From contig NZ_BMGS01000006.1 of assembly GCF_014640315.1 (NCBI RefSeq), forward strand, positions 124,001-188,000: 64,000 nucleotides of DNA, written 5' to 3'. Every line of letters begins with the position of its first letter. Positions within the stretch are counted from its first letter, which is position 1. The DNA is from Hymenobacter glacieicola (GTDB lineage: Bacteria; Bacteroidota; Bacteroidia; Cytophagales; Hymenobacteraceae). Shown here in pieces: positions 16,516 through 24,525 of this stretch. The notes under the pieces are model-generated. The model made no database searches and was not told where the DNA came from. It saw nothing but the letters and a program-made list of their open reading frames with translations. The translations under genes were made by a program, and so were the position numbers.

Positions 16516-17781
16516 CTAATGAGCTTGCGTGCCCTGTTCTGGTGTGCTAAGCCCCAGTCTTTTCACCAGTGGGCCAATAGTGAGGCCTTGCACCACAATG
16601 CTAAAAACCACCACCACGTAGGTTACCCCCACAATCAGGTCGCGGGGCATGGCATCGGGCAGCGAGAGGGCCAGCGCTACCGAAATACCACCCCGCAGCC
16701 CACCCCACGTGAGTACGCGCAGGGTAGGACGGTCAAAGCTATAACGAGACCGTAGCAAGCCCAGCGGCAAAGCAACTGAAACCAGACGGGCTACCAGCAC
16801 CACCACAATACCAATAATTCCTACCAGCAGGATGGTGCGGTTAATATCTAGCACGAGCATTTCAAGGCCGATAAGAACAAAAAGGACAGCATTTAAAATC
16901 TCATCCAGCACTTCCCAAAACTTGTCAACGTATTCCCGGGTCAGGTCCGACATACCTAGTTGCCGGCCTTTGTCGCCCACAATCAGACCGGCCACCACTA
17001 CGGCCAGCGGCCCGGAGGTATGCAAGGCTGTAGCCAGCGCGGTAAGGCCCATGACCAGGGCCAGGGTCAGCAGTACTTCCACTTTGTAGTTGTCAATGCT
17101 GCGCAGGGCCCAGAACGTAAGATAACCCAGTGCTGCGCCCAAGGCTACTCCTCCTACCGCTTCACGCAGAAACAATTCCCCAATAACCCCTGCTGTAGCC
17201 CGGTCAGCTCCGTATTGCGCAATCTGAAACAGGCTCACAAACACGACCACCGCAATGCCGTCGTTAAACAACGACTCGCCTACAATCCTGATTTCGAGGT
17301 GGGGCGCAATGCGGGCTTCTTTTAAAATACCCAGTACGGCAATTGGGTCAGTGGGCGAAATCAGAGCCCCAAATAGCAAGCAGTAAATGAAATGCGCCGG
17401 TAAGCCCACCAGCGGAAGTAGCCAATACATGGCCGTAGCCACCAGCAGGGTAGAAACTAAAGTGCCGGCGGTGGCCAGAGCGGCTACTGCTCCGCGCTCC
17501 TGCCCCAGAGCCCGCACGTCAACATGAATTGCTCCGGCGAAAAGCAAAAAGCTGAGCATTACCTGCATCAGCACCGTGTGAAAATCGATGTTGCGCACCA
17601 ATTCGCTCACGTTCAGCACCCACGAAACCCCTAGGCGGCCCAGACCCACTACGGCCAGCGAGGAAACCAGGGCCAGCACCATAAGGCCAATGGTGCTGGG
17701 AAGCCGCAGGAACCGGTGGTTTACATAGCCAAACGTAGCGGCGGCTACCAGCAGCAGGGCGAAGGTGTTGTATAATTCCAT
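16516..17781 (-). CDS. CPA1-family Na+(K+)/H+ antiporter
   Basis: A 421-residue inner-membrane exchanger with about 12 transmembrane helices and the CPA1/NhaP hallmark segment SPTDPIAVLGILKEA followed by GESLFNDGIAVVVF, which holds the ion-binding aspartates. It exchanges cytoplasmic Na+ or K+ for H+ for pH and salt homeostasis; ion choice is not predictable from sequence. The C-terminal cytoplasmic tail is very short (ending LGLSTPEQG). The start is the ATG at 17781; a TTG one codon upstream is less likely. A strong hairpin at 17819-17870 separates it from the upstream aldolase gene, and I saw no clear promoter between hairpin and start. Confidence 0.93.
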   Translation of the reverse strand: MELYNTFALLLVAAATFGYVNHRFLRLPSTIGLMVLALVSSLAVVGLGRLGVSWVLNVSELVRNIDFHTVLMQVMLSFLLFAGAIHVDVRALGQERGAVAALATAGTLVSTLLVATAMYWLLPLVGLPAHFIYCLLFGALISPTDPIAVLGILKEARIAPHLEIRIVGESLFNDGIAVVVFVSLFQIAQYGADRATAGVIGELFLREAVGGVALGAALGYLTFWALRSIDNYKVEVLLTLALVMGLTALATALHTSGPLAVVVAGLIVGDKGRQLGMSDLTREYVDKFWEVLDEILNAVLFVLIGLEMLVLDINRTILLVGIIGIVVVLVARLVSVALPLGLLRSRYSFDRPTLRVLTWGGLRGGISVALALSLPDAMPRDLIVGVTYVVVVFSIVVQGLTIGPLVKRLGLSTPEQGTQAH

Positions 17782-17818
17782 CAACAGGCCAGAGGAAAAG
17801 GATACCGCAAATAGCTAG

Positions 17819-17870
17819 AACGCGTTGGTCGGGCCCGGGGTTAGCTCACCCCGGGCCCGACCAACGCGTT
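17819..17870 (-). terminator. Perfect 22-bp GC-rich hairpin
   Basis: 17819-17840 is perfectly complementary to 17849-17870 around an 8-nt loop. It sits 34 nt after the threonine aldolase stop on the minus strand. There is no long T run, but stem stability suggests termination or transcript protection. Confidence 0.7.
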
Positions 17871-17903
17871 TCGTTTTACCATTTGGCTGGGCAGACCAGG
17901 GTA

Positions 17904-18929
17904 TTACATAGCCCCCAACGCAGCTTCTACGCGGCTGATCATGGCGTCGTCAATGTCCAGGTGGGTGACAAAGCGAATCATCTGGGGCCCGAAGGAGGTA
18001 GCCCGGATGCCCTGCTGGTCCAGGCGAGCCAGGAACTGTTCGGCGGGGGTAGCTTCCTGAAGGCGGAAAATAACCAGGTTGGTTTCCACGGGCAGCACTT
18101 CCGCCACGTAGCTTTGGGCCGCCAGCGTGGTGCCCAGCTGCCGGGCCCGGCGGTGGTCATCGGAGAGGCGCTCCACGTTGTTTTGCAGGGCGTAGAGGCC
18201 CGCGGCGGCAATGTAGCCAGCCTGGCGCATGCCCCCGCCCATCACCTTGCGGATACGCTTGGTTTTCTGGATGAACGCCTGGCTGCCCAGCAGCACGGAG
18301 CCCACTGGTGCTCCCAACCCCTTGCTTAAACACACCGAAATCGTGTCGAAAATGCGGCCGTACTCTTGGGCCGGCTGACCGGTAGCCACCAGGGCGTTGA
18401 AGATGCGGGCCCCATCAAGGTGCAGCGGAATCTGGTGGCGGCGCGCTACCTCGGCAATGCTTTCCAACTCCCCCAAGCCGTAGCAGCTTCCGCCGCCGCG
18501 GTTGTGGGTGTTTTCCAGCGAAATCAGGGAGGTAGTGGGGTAGTGCACGTTCACGGGGCGAATGGCGGCCTCTACCTGGGCGGCGGTCAGGCGCCCGCGG
18601 TTGCCCGGCAGCAGGGCCACCGAAGCGCCCGAGTGAAAGGCAATGCCGCCTACCTCCCAGAGGTAAATGTGGGAATTCTGCTCGCAGATAACCTCCGACA
18701 ACGGCTCGGTGTGGGCCTTAATGGCAATTTGGTTGGTCATGGTGCCAGAAGGGCAGAACAGGCCGGCTTCCAGCCCGAAGCAGGCAGCAGCTTCCTGCTC
18801 CAGGGCCCGCACGGTCGGGTCTTCCTCGTACACGTCGTCGCCTACGCGGGCCTGAAACATGGCCTCCAGCATGGCCGGAGTCGGGCGCGTCACGGTGTCG
18901 GAGCGCAAATCAATTACAGAATCAGTCAT
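17904..18929 (-). CDS. ltaE: Low-specificity L-threonine aldolase
   Basis: A 341-residue PLP enzyme of fold type I that cleaves L-threonine/allo-threonine to glycine and acetaldehyde. Hallmarks: IDLRSDTVTRPTPAML at the N terminus, GDDVYEEDPTV (~30-40), SLENTHNRGGGSCY (~135-148), HLDGARIFNA and the PLP lysine in VCLSKGLGAPVGS (about residue 200). Length fits the family. The gene is transcribed away from the small basic-protein gene at 19032, and it ends at a strong hairpin. Confidence 0.93.
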   Translation of the reverse strand: MTDSVIDLRSDTVTRPTPAMLEAMFQARVGDDVYEEDPTVRALEQEAAACFGLEAGLFCPSGTMTNQIAIKAHTEPLSEVICEQNSHIYLWEVGGIAFHSGASVALLPGNRGRLTAAQVEAAIRPVNVHYPTTSLISLENTHNRGGGSCYGLGELESIAEVARRHQIPLHLDGARIFNALVATGQPAQEYGRIFDTISVCLSKGLGAPVGSVLLGSQAFIQKTKRIRKVMGGGMRQAGYIAAAGLYALQNNVERLSDDHRRARQLGTTLAAQSYVAEVLPVETNLVIFRLQEATPAEQFLARLDQQGIRATSFGPQMIRFVTHLDIDDAMISRVEAALGAM

Positions 18930-18985
18930 TGGGTTAGGATAGGAAGGAAATGCGGGAAAGGTTTCCCGGTTTCAAATTTAGTCGT

Positions 18986-18993
18986 TACTTTTG
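18986..18993 (+). promoter_or_regulatory. -7 promoter box of small basic-protein gene
   Basis: TACTTTTG fits TAnnTTTG exactly and lies 38 nt before the ATG at 19032. Confidence 0.6.
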
Positions 18994-19031
18994 CCCCTCA
19001 TTTAGTAGAAGACCTAAACCGACCCGGAAAA

Positions 19032-19202
19032 ATGACCGTTACCCGTCTGAAGCGGAAGCACCGCAAGAACATTGCCCGCGCCAACAACAAGCAGCGCATC
19101 ATTAAGCAACTGCTCCTCACGCCCGTTCTGAAGAACGTGGACCTCGACGAGCTGAAAGCCCGCTTCACCAAGAGCGAAGCCACGACCGAAGCAGCCGCTT
19201 AG
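19032..19202 (+). CDS. Small, highly basic conserved-looking protein
   Basis: A 56-residue protein, too short to stand out among the long antisense frames here. It begins MTVTRLKRKHRKNIARANNK and continues with QRIIKQLLLTPVLKNVD; the N-terminal half is very rich in Lys/Arg and Asn, and the C-terminal half is acidic then Ala/Thr-rich. Gene status is supported by an exact TAnnTTTG box 38 nt upstream and a terminator 61 nt after the stop, making a tidy single-gene unit. The composition resembles small ribosome- or RNA-associated proteins, but I do not recognise the family and the function is unknown. Confidence 0.7.
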   Translation: MTVTRLKRKHRKNIARANNKQRIIKQLLLTPVLKNVDLDELKARFTKSEATTEAAA

Positions 19203-19262
19203 TCCGGACGTTACGTCTGGTGCACCTACCCCGGTGTCGGTGGGTATACAACCAGAATTTCC

Positions 19263-19298
19263 AAAAGCGCCTTTTCCTCCGGGAAGGGGCGCTTTTTT
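19263..19298 (+). terminator. Rho-independent terminator after small basic-protein gene
   Basis: AAAAGCGCC (19263-19271) pairs with GGCGCTTTT, extended by G-U pairs towards the TTCC/GGAA base, and ends in TTTTTT. It also faces the convergent phosphoesterase gene. Confidence 0.85.
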
Positions 19299-19348
19299 AG
19301 TTGGCAAGGATTCGTTCAGGTAGGCGCGGGGCATAATGAAAGGAAAGG

Positions 19349-19843
19349 CTACTTCGGCCCCAGCTCCACTACCTGCAACTGCTGCACCCGGCCTTCGGCC
19401 ACGGCAAAGCGCAGCAGGGTCCGGACCTTGTGAAAACCGTGGCGGCCGGCGGCTCCTGGGTTGAGGTGAAGCAACCCCAGCCGCGGGTCGGGCATTACTT
19501 TAAGAATGTGGGAGTGCCCGCTGATAAAAAGGCCGGGGCGCTCCTGCTGCACCAGCGGCCGAGCCGCGGGGCTGTAGTGCCCGGGGTAGCCGCCAATGTG
19601 CGTCATCAGCACTTGCAGGCCTTCCAGCTCAAAATGCTGCACCAGCGGCTGGGTATGGCGCACCTCGTTGCCATCAATATTGCCGTATACCCCACGCAGG
19701 GGCGCTACCGCCGCCAGGGTTTCAACTACTTCCGCCGTGCCAAAATCCCCGGCGTGCCAGATTTCGTCGCAATCCTGCAGGTGGTGCAGAATCCGCTCGT
19801 CGAGGTAGCTGTGCGTGTCGGAGAGCAAGCCAATTTTCTTCAT
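19349..19843 (-). CDS. YfcE/MJ0936-type metallophosphoesterase
   Basis: A 164-residue calcineurin-like phosphoesterase of the YfcE family, which hydrolyses phosphodiesters or small phosphate esters using two metal ions. Motifs: LLSDTHSYL (residues 5-13), HAGDFG (~35-40), YGNIDGNEVR (~54-63), THIGG (~81-85) and GHSHILK (~107-113), with the final NPGA near residue 130. Length is typical. A TACCTTCG box at 19849-19856 ends 5 nt before the ATG, suggesting a leaderless transcript. The natural substrate is unknown. Confidence 0.9.
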   Translation of the reverse strand: MKKIGLLSDTHSYLDERILHHLQDCDEIWHAGDFGTAEVVETLAAVAPLRGVYGNIDGNEVRHTQPLVQHFELEGLQVLMTHIGGYPGHYSPAARPLVQQERPGLFISGHSHILKVMPDPRLGLLHLNPGAAGRHGFHKVRTLLRFAVAEGRVQQLQVVELGPK

Positions 19844-20045
19844 GCCGGCGAAGGTAGCAGGCGCGGAGCAGGTTTCCTGCCCGCCAGCGCGGTGGCTTTA
19901 TGCGGTAGCGGTGCAGCTTTATACAACACAACCGCTGACATCCCGTATCTTGCCCGACCCCGAAGGCTTTCGTTTCCGGGGAAATATGCTGTGCTTTGCA
20001 GCAACCCGCCTGAGTCCCCTTTTCGCCCCTCCAGATTACCCCGCG

Positions 20046-20747
20046 ATGAACGTTTTCATCAACGATATTCCGCTGATTATTAAGAAGAACAGCGAGAAGA
20101 TATACAAGCACAAGTACGACCTGATTCTAAATCCGGAGGATGAGTTCATTTCCAAGGATTTGATTGGGGATGTGCTGGTGCGCGACGTAACGGACGTGTT
20201 CGTGGACCGGCTGCTACGTCTGATGGAAGTGAAAAAGCTCAAAAAGCTTACTTCCCTCACCTTGCTGGCGCGCAAGAAAAAGCGGCTTATTCTGCATCTG
20301 AAAGATCAGTTTAAGATTGTGAAAGCCGCCGGTGGCCTGGTGGTGAAAGACGGCCAGATTCTGATGATCTACCGGCTCGGGAAGTGGGACTTGCCCAAAG
20401 GCAAGCTCAAAAAAGAGGAAGATCCTGCCCTGGGCGCCCTGCGCGAAGTGGAAGAGGAATGCAACATCAAGGTGGAAATTGGGGAAAAGTTGCCCAGCAC
20501 CTGGCATTCTTACGCCTACAACGGCAACAAAATCCTGAAGAAAACAAACTGGTACATCATGCGCTGCCTGGATGACTCCTTCATGAAGCCCCAGGCTGAG
20601 GAGTACATTGAGGAAGTGCGCTGGATGACCCCGCAGGACGCGCTAAACGTGCTGGAGGAATCCTACGCCAGCATTGCGCTGGTTGTGCGCCACTACCTGA
20701 GTGAAACCGCGGGCCAGGCCCCCGCCGACCGCGAGTCAGCCAAGTAA
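20046..20747 (+). CDS. Nudix hydrolase with N-terminal extension
   Basis: A 233-residue Nudix protein. The Nudix box runs from GKLKKEEDPALGALREVEEE with GKWDLPKG just before it (about residues 115-145). The ~95 residues before the Nudix fold are Lys-rich, contain IIKKNSEKIYKHKYDLIL and have no assigned domain; this longer architecture is common in Bacteroidota. The family hydrolyses nucleoside diphosphate derivatives; the substrate is not predictable. Start: the ATG at 20046 (MNVFINDIPL). A TATCTTGC -7-like box lies about 95 nt upstream. A lipoprotein gene follows after 20 nt. Confidence 0.88.
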   Translation: MNVFINDIPLIIKKNSEKIYKHKYDLILNPEDEFISKDLIGDVLVRDVTDVFVDRLLRLMEVKKLKKLTSLTLLARKKKRLILHLKDQFKIVKAAGGLVVKDGQILMIYRLGKWDLPKGKLKKEEDPALGALREVEEECNIKVEIGEKLPSTWHSYAYNGNKILKKTNWYIMRCLDDSFMKPQAEEYIEEVRWMTPQDALNVLEESYASIALVVRHYLSETAGQAPADRESAK

Positions 20748-20767
20748 CTTTACTTTAACGATTAACG

Positions 20768-21262
20768 ATGGTTGAGCCGATGCGCCCATTTCGTTGCCTG
20801 CCGTTTGCGTTGCTGCTCCTGGGAATGGCAGCCTGCACCGGCTCTCAAACCGTTTCTGAACCTAACGACCCCAGCACGGGCAGCGTAGAAGCCGGTAGCA
20901 AAGCCGCCGTGGATGTGCCGGCCCTGGTAGGCCGCAACATCGACCAGGTACGGCGGGTGCTGGGCACTCCGCAGGAGGCCCGCGACCAGAAAGTAAGCGC
21001 TGAGCCCACGGCCGAGCAAATGAAAGCGACCAAGGGCGAAGACTGGATCAACACGTTTGAGCGGAACGGCATCACCATCGTGGCCACGTTCCATGCCCGC
21101 ACCCGCAAAGTGCGCGACCTAGTACTGGTGGGCACGGATGAAGATGAAATCCTGCGCAACGGCAACCTCAGCCTAACGGCCACGGACTACATTGTGCTAC
21201 CTGTGGTGAACCCCCAAAACAACCGCGAAATTGTTGGGATGCGCGTGGTGTCCCGGAAGTAG
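20768..21262 (+). CDS. Hypothetical lipoprotein
   Basis: A 164-residue exported lipoprotein: hydrophobic segment then lipobox LGMAAC, with the lipidated cysteine near residue 23. The start may be the ATG at 20768 or the one four codons later. The mature part has VPALVGRNIDQVRRVLGTP, reminiscent of a PASTA- or SmpA-like alpha-beta unit, then a beta-rich half (NTFERNGITIVATFH). No family recognised. It is 20 nt downstream of the Nudix gene and ends at a terminator shared with convergent coaD. Confidence 0.75.
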   Translation: MVEPMRPFRCLPFALLLLGMAACTGSQTVSEPNDPSTGSVEAGSKAAVDVPALVGRNIDQVRRVLGTPQEARDQKVSAEPTAEQMKATKGEDWINTFERNGITIVATFHARTRKVRDLVLVGTDEDEILRNGNLSLTATDYIVLPVVNPQNNREIVGMRVVSRK

Positions 21263-21282
21263 GTCCCGGCTTAAAGCGAACT

Positions 21283-21317
21283 AAAAAGGCCGCCCTTTAA
21301 AGTAGAGCGGCCTTTTT
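21283..21317. terminator. Bidirectional terminator, lipoprotein/coaD
   Basis: AAAAAGGCCGC (21283-21293) pairs with GCGGCCTTTTT (21307-21317); the A and T tails serve both strands. Confidence 0.88.
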
Positions 21318-21336
21318 GGTGCTAATGCGCAAGGAG

Positions 21337-21801
21337 CTACCCCGCTACCGGCGGCAGGTGAAAAGGCACGAAATCATCGACGTTGCCGCCGAAGCGGTGG
21401 ATTTCGCGGATGATGGTGCTGCTGATGGCTGCCAGGGTGGGCGAGGTAATCAGGAATACGGTTTCCAGGGCCGGGTTAACGTGGCGGTTGGCCTGGGCAA
21501 TGGTGTTTTCGTACTCAAAGTCGGTGGTGTTGCGCAGGCCCCGCAGCAGGAATCGGGCGCCCACCTCGCGGGCAAAATCGGCCGTTAGCCCCTTGTAAGC
21601 CCGCACCGAGACCCGCGGCTCCTCCCGAAAAATCTCCTCAATAAGGCTAATCATCTGCTCCACGGGCAGGTAGCGCTGCTTGCTGCTGTTGTTGCCGATG
21701 GCAATAATCACCTCGTCGAACAACGTCGTACCGCGCCGCACTACATCCAGATGGCCGTTGGTAAAAGGGTCAAAGGAGCCGGGGAACAAAGCAATTCGCA
21801 T
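21337..21801 (-). CDS. coaD: Phosphopantetheine adenylyltransferase
   Basis: A 154-residue nucleotidyltransferase that joins 4'-phosphopantetheine to AMP from ATP, the penultimate step of coenzyme A synthesis. The ATP-binding motif FPGSFDPFTNGHLDVV is at residues 6-21 (the GHxD variant of HxGH), and the second motif ISSTIIREI near residue 128 is the ISSSxxR signature. LLRGLRNTTDFEYE is also characteristic. Length is normal. The upstream 200 bp carry a repeat-like element before the DUF3822 gene on the same strand. Confidence 0.96.
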   Translation of the reverse strand: MRIALFPGSFDPFTNGHLDVVRRGTTLFDEVIIAIGNNSSKQRYLPVEQMISLIEEIFREEPRVSVRAYKGLTADFAREVGARFLLRGLRNTTDFEYENTIAQANRHVNPALETVFLITSPTLAAISSTIIREIHRFGGNVDDFVPFHLPPVAG

Positions 21802-21833
21802 GAGGAAGAGGTGATTGGGGAATGTAGTGAGTT

Positions 21834-21960
21834 TGAAAAAAGCCCGTCGTCCTTCTGAGCCCAGCGAAGAACCTTCTCACGCAAGAACGACGGGCGTAAT
21901 AACGGCATGTGCTGCCGTGGTAAAGTCCTTTGCCGGACTCAGGAGGACGGGCTTTTTTAA
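21834..21960. repeat. Inverted-repeat element between DUF3822 and coaD
   Basis: About 127 nt framed by GAAAAAAGCCCGTCGTCCT and the near-complement AGGAGGACGGGCTTTTTT. Inside, CGTCGTCCTTCTGAGCCC and ACGACGGGC make a further partial inverted repeat, with AGCGAAGAACCTTCTCACG between. It can act as a terminator for DUF3822 on the minus strand (T-rich end). It resembles a dispersed palindromic element, but no second copy is in the window. Confidence 0.6.
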
Positions 21961-22001
21961 ACTCGCTGGGTCACGACCTCACCAAATCACTACATCACCA
22001 T

Positions 22002-22877
22002 TTAGCACAGGTGCAGGGCGTACAGCTCGAAGTAACGGTACTCAAAGACGTCGTTAAGGCGGTAACTGTAGCTCAAATCGTAGGGCCGGTTGCCAAAGCG
22101 GATGTTGCGGATGTACTTGCGCAGGATGGTAAACAGCTCCGAGTCGTGCATTAAGTCGCCCCACACCGTCACCAGATCCTGGTCGGGGTTGAGCTGCAAC
22201 TCCTGCATCACCAGAATGGTGTAGTAAATCAGGTCCTCGGGGGTGCTGAAGGGGAAGACGTTGCAGAATTCCGGCTGCTTGTCGCGCATGGCAACCAGCG
22301 TAACTTCCTGGTGGCCAATGCTGAGGTAAATGCGGCGGGCGTTGCCTTGTTCATTTTGGTGGGCAACGCCTTCCAGCAGCGTGCTGGTATGGTGCACCAG
22401 CCGGCCTTCGGGGTAGGTAGCTCGAAACCATTCGGCCAGCCCACGTTCGGCCGCAAAAACGCTGCTGATTTCCAGGCCCGTATGGGTGTAGTGGTGAACC
22501 GACTCGCGCTGCGGGTCCGTGGCGTGGTGCAGGCGCAGGTAGGTGGCCTCGTCGCCGGGGCGAAAAAGGGAGGCCGGCAGCAAGGTAAAGTGTCGGTTCT
22601 GGACGGCCAGCAGCACCCGGTTCCAGCCGGTGCGGCCTACCAGCTCGTGCTCGGCGGCCAGGGCCTGCACCTGCCCGGCCAGGGGCATGGCGCCGTCGGG
22701 AGCCGCGTAATCTTCCAGGGCCACGAACTTGTTGCGGCGTACATCGGCCACGCCCACGCGCAGGCCGGCCGCGCCGGCAGTCAGGTACAGGTTGTAGGCA
22801 GACAGGTTTTCCAGGTCCAGCGTTTCGTCGTGCAAGCGGTGCAGGGCAACCGGGGGCATAAAGACGGTGGTGGACAT
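22002..22877 (-). CDS. DUF3822 family protein (ASKHA-like)
   Basis: A 291-residue cytoplasmic protein of DUF3822, a Bacteroidota family with an actin/sugar-kinase-like fold similar to PilM-type proteins. Visible family-type segments are HDETLDLENLSAYNLYL near the N terminus, FCNVFPFSTPEDLIYY (~205-220) and a C-terminal RKYIRNIRFGNRP. No catalytic residues can be assigned and the function is unknown. The start is the ATG at 22877; the frame continues to 22913 without a better start. A TACCTTTA -7-like box is at 22923-22930. The next gene on the strand is coaD. Confidence 0.82.
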   Translation of the reverse strand: MSTTVFMPPVALHRLHDETLDLENLSAYNLYLTAGAAGLRVGVADVRRNKFVALEDYAAPDGAMPLAGQVQALAAEHELVGRTGWNRVLLAVQNRHFTLLPASLFRPGDEATYLRLHHATDPQRESVHHYTHTGLEISSVFAAERGLAEWFRATYPEGRLVHHTSTLLEGVAHQNEQGNARRIYLSIGHQEVTLVAMRDKQPEFCNVFPFSTPEDLIYYTILVMQELQLNPDQDLVTVWGDLMHDSELFTILRKYIRNIRFGNRPYDLSYSYRLNDVFEYRYFELYALHLC

Positions 22878-23019
22878 AGGGGTAGGGCAAAGAGTGGGCA
22901 CGAACAGGAACAATTGTCCGCTAAAGGTACGTAGGAGCCAGCCGACACAAAAACCGGGTTGCCCAGCAGCTTCCCCGGGCTAAGTAGCCACCCAACAGGC
23001 CCAGCAAAAACGGGGACGA

Positions 23020-23541
23020 TTACGAGGGATTGGCCTGAAACCGAATCTGGGGAATGAACACGTCATCGGGGCTGATAATGTCGCGAAGCACGGGGTGTAC
23101 CTGCGAGGGTAGCAGCTGGCCCAGCTGGCGCGGCGTGACAAACGCCAGTTGAGTGAGCAGCTGGGCGTCGGGGGCGTGTTCCGGGTCGCGGCCGAGGGTA
23201 GGCGTGGCGGCTGGGTCGAGGGGGCGCACTTCAAAGAACAACTCCAGGGCCTGCAGCGTCGGGCTCCGAAACTCGTGCAGGTGTAGAAATCGACCTACGC
23301 TAACGGCCAAGCCCGTTTCTTCCTCAAACTCCCGGGCCAGGCACTGCTGCAGGGTTTCGCCAAACTGCCAGCCCCCGCCCGGCGGCGACCAGAACGGCAG
23401 CTGATTAGGGAGTAGCCCGCGGTGGGCCGTGAGCAGCAAGGTGTCTTCTTGAACCAGCAGGCCGCATACCCGAACCCGGGCAATGCCGGCGTAGGCTTCC
23501 AGCAGGGAGGCGGAGGGAGCCGCCGAAGAAAAGTCAGTCAT
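23020..23541 (-). CDS. Nudix hydrolase
   Basis: A 173-residue Nudix hydrolase. The Nudix box is GGGWQFGETLQQCLAREFEE followed by ETGL (about residues 56-79). The preceding RVCGLLVQEDTLLLTAHRG and SPPGG fit the MTH1/ADP-ribose-pyrophosphatase-like fold. The substrate is not identifiable. It is single, with ~115 nt to the DUF4126 gene upstream on the same strand. No clear promoter was found. Confidence 0.88.
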   Translation of the reverse strand: MTDFSSAAPSASLLEAYAGIARVRVCGLLVQEDTLLLTAHRGLLPNQLPFWSPPGGGWQFGETLQQCLAREFEEETGLAVSVGRFLHLHEFRSPTLQALELFFEVRPLDPAATPTLGRDPEHAPDAQLLTQLAFVTPRQLGQLLPSQVHPVLRDIISPDDVFIPQIRFQANPS

Positions 23542-23657
23542 AAAAAAAGCACAGCACCCAGGGCAGGCTAACGCGAAGACGCAAGCTTACGAAGAAAGCA
23601 GGTGTGCGGGTTCTACTAACTGCGGACCCTGGATTTTTAGTGTGCTTGGGTGGGGGT

Positions 23658-24263
23658 TTACTCCAGTCCGCCAGCGGCTAGCTGAGCCCGCCGGGCCGTC
23701 CGGCGCTGCCGCCAGCGCCGGAGCCGAACCAGCACCCACACCACCATGCCTACTGCCAGCGCGGCCACCAGCAGCGGCAGCAACAACCCCAAGGCCGTAC
23801 CCACAAGGGCCAGCAGGTTTTCAACCGTAGCCAGCACCGGGTTGCCCAGCCCGGCCGTGGTAACGGTAGAGCCCGCCCGAAGCAAGGAGGTGCCCGTTTG
23901 AATAATGCCCGCCGTGCCGCCCCCTACCAGCACTCCTAGTCCCCAGCGCAGCACCGGGGGCATGTCCGGCAGCGCCGACGTCATGAGAATGGTGCCGGCC
24001 AGAAAAGCAGCCGGTCCGGTTATCGTATCCAGCACGTTATCGACTACGGGGAGGTAGTAGCCCAGAATTTCGGCTACGGTGGCCGTGCCCAGCACCGCTA
24101 CGGCCGGCCAGGTGCCGAGCCACGCGAAGCCCGCGGATGGCGTCAGGTAGCCGGTACGGTAGGCCAGGGAAGCAGCCAGCAGCGGCACGAATACGCGGAA
24201 GCCGCTGCAGGCGGCCAGCGCCAGGCCCAGCGCACCGGCCAGAAGATAATCCAGATGTTCCAT
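23658..24263 (-). CDS. DUF4126 membrane protein
   Basis: A 201-residue inner-membrane protein with about five hydrophobic helices, matching DUF4126: GLALAACSGFRVFVPLL at the start, then AEILGYYLPVVDNVLDTI and ALPDMPPVLRWGLGVLVGGG. The C terminus is Arg-rich and cytoplasmic. The function of the family is unknown. The start is the ATG at 24263 (MEHLDYLLAG); the open frame extends further up but lacks family-like sequence. Confidence 0.85.
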   Translation of the reverse strand: MEHLDYLLAGALGLALAACSGFRVFVPLLAASLAYRTGYLTPSAGFAWLGTWPAVAVLGTATVAEILGYYLPVVDNVLDTITGPAAFLAGTILMTSALPDMPPVLRWGLGVLVGGGTAGIIQTGTSLLRAGSTVTTAGLGNPVLATVENLLALVGTALGLLLPLLVAALAVGMVVWVLVRLRRWRQRRTARRAQLAAGGLE

Positions 24264-24525
24264 TGCAAACAGGCTGAGTACGAAGGAAAAACCACGGCCC
24301 CTGTGCGGGCCAGCAACCCGCAAAATATACGTAACCTTCCGGGTACCACCGCAACTGCCCCGTCCGGCGCGGGCCGCGGGGCAGCTCTGCGGCCCGCGCC
24401 GGTGGTGCTAGCAGGCTTAGCGGGAAAGCGCACGCGGCGGCGGGATAGGGCGGGGCGGAATTTGCTGTTTTCTTCCCAACTTGGCGGGCCGGCCAGGACT
24501 TCCCGTGGCGCAGCGCTCAACAGAT

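Noticed and set aside
18366..19031. Upstream extension of the small basic-protein frame
   Set aside because: It is antisense to the threonine aldolase gene and precedes the promoter at 18986.
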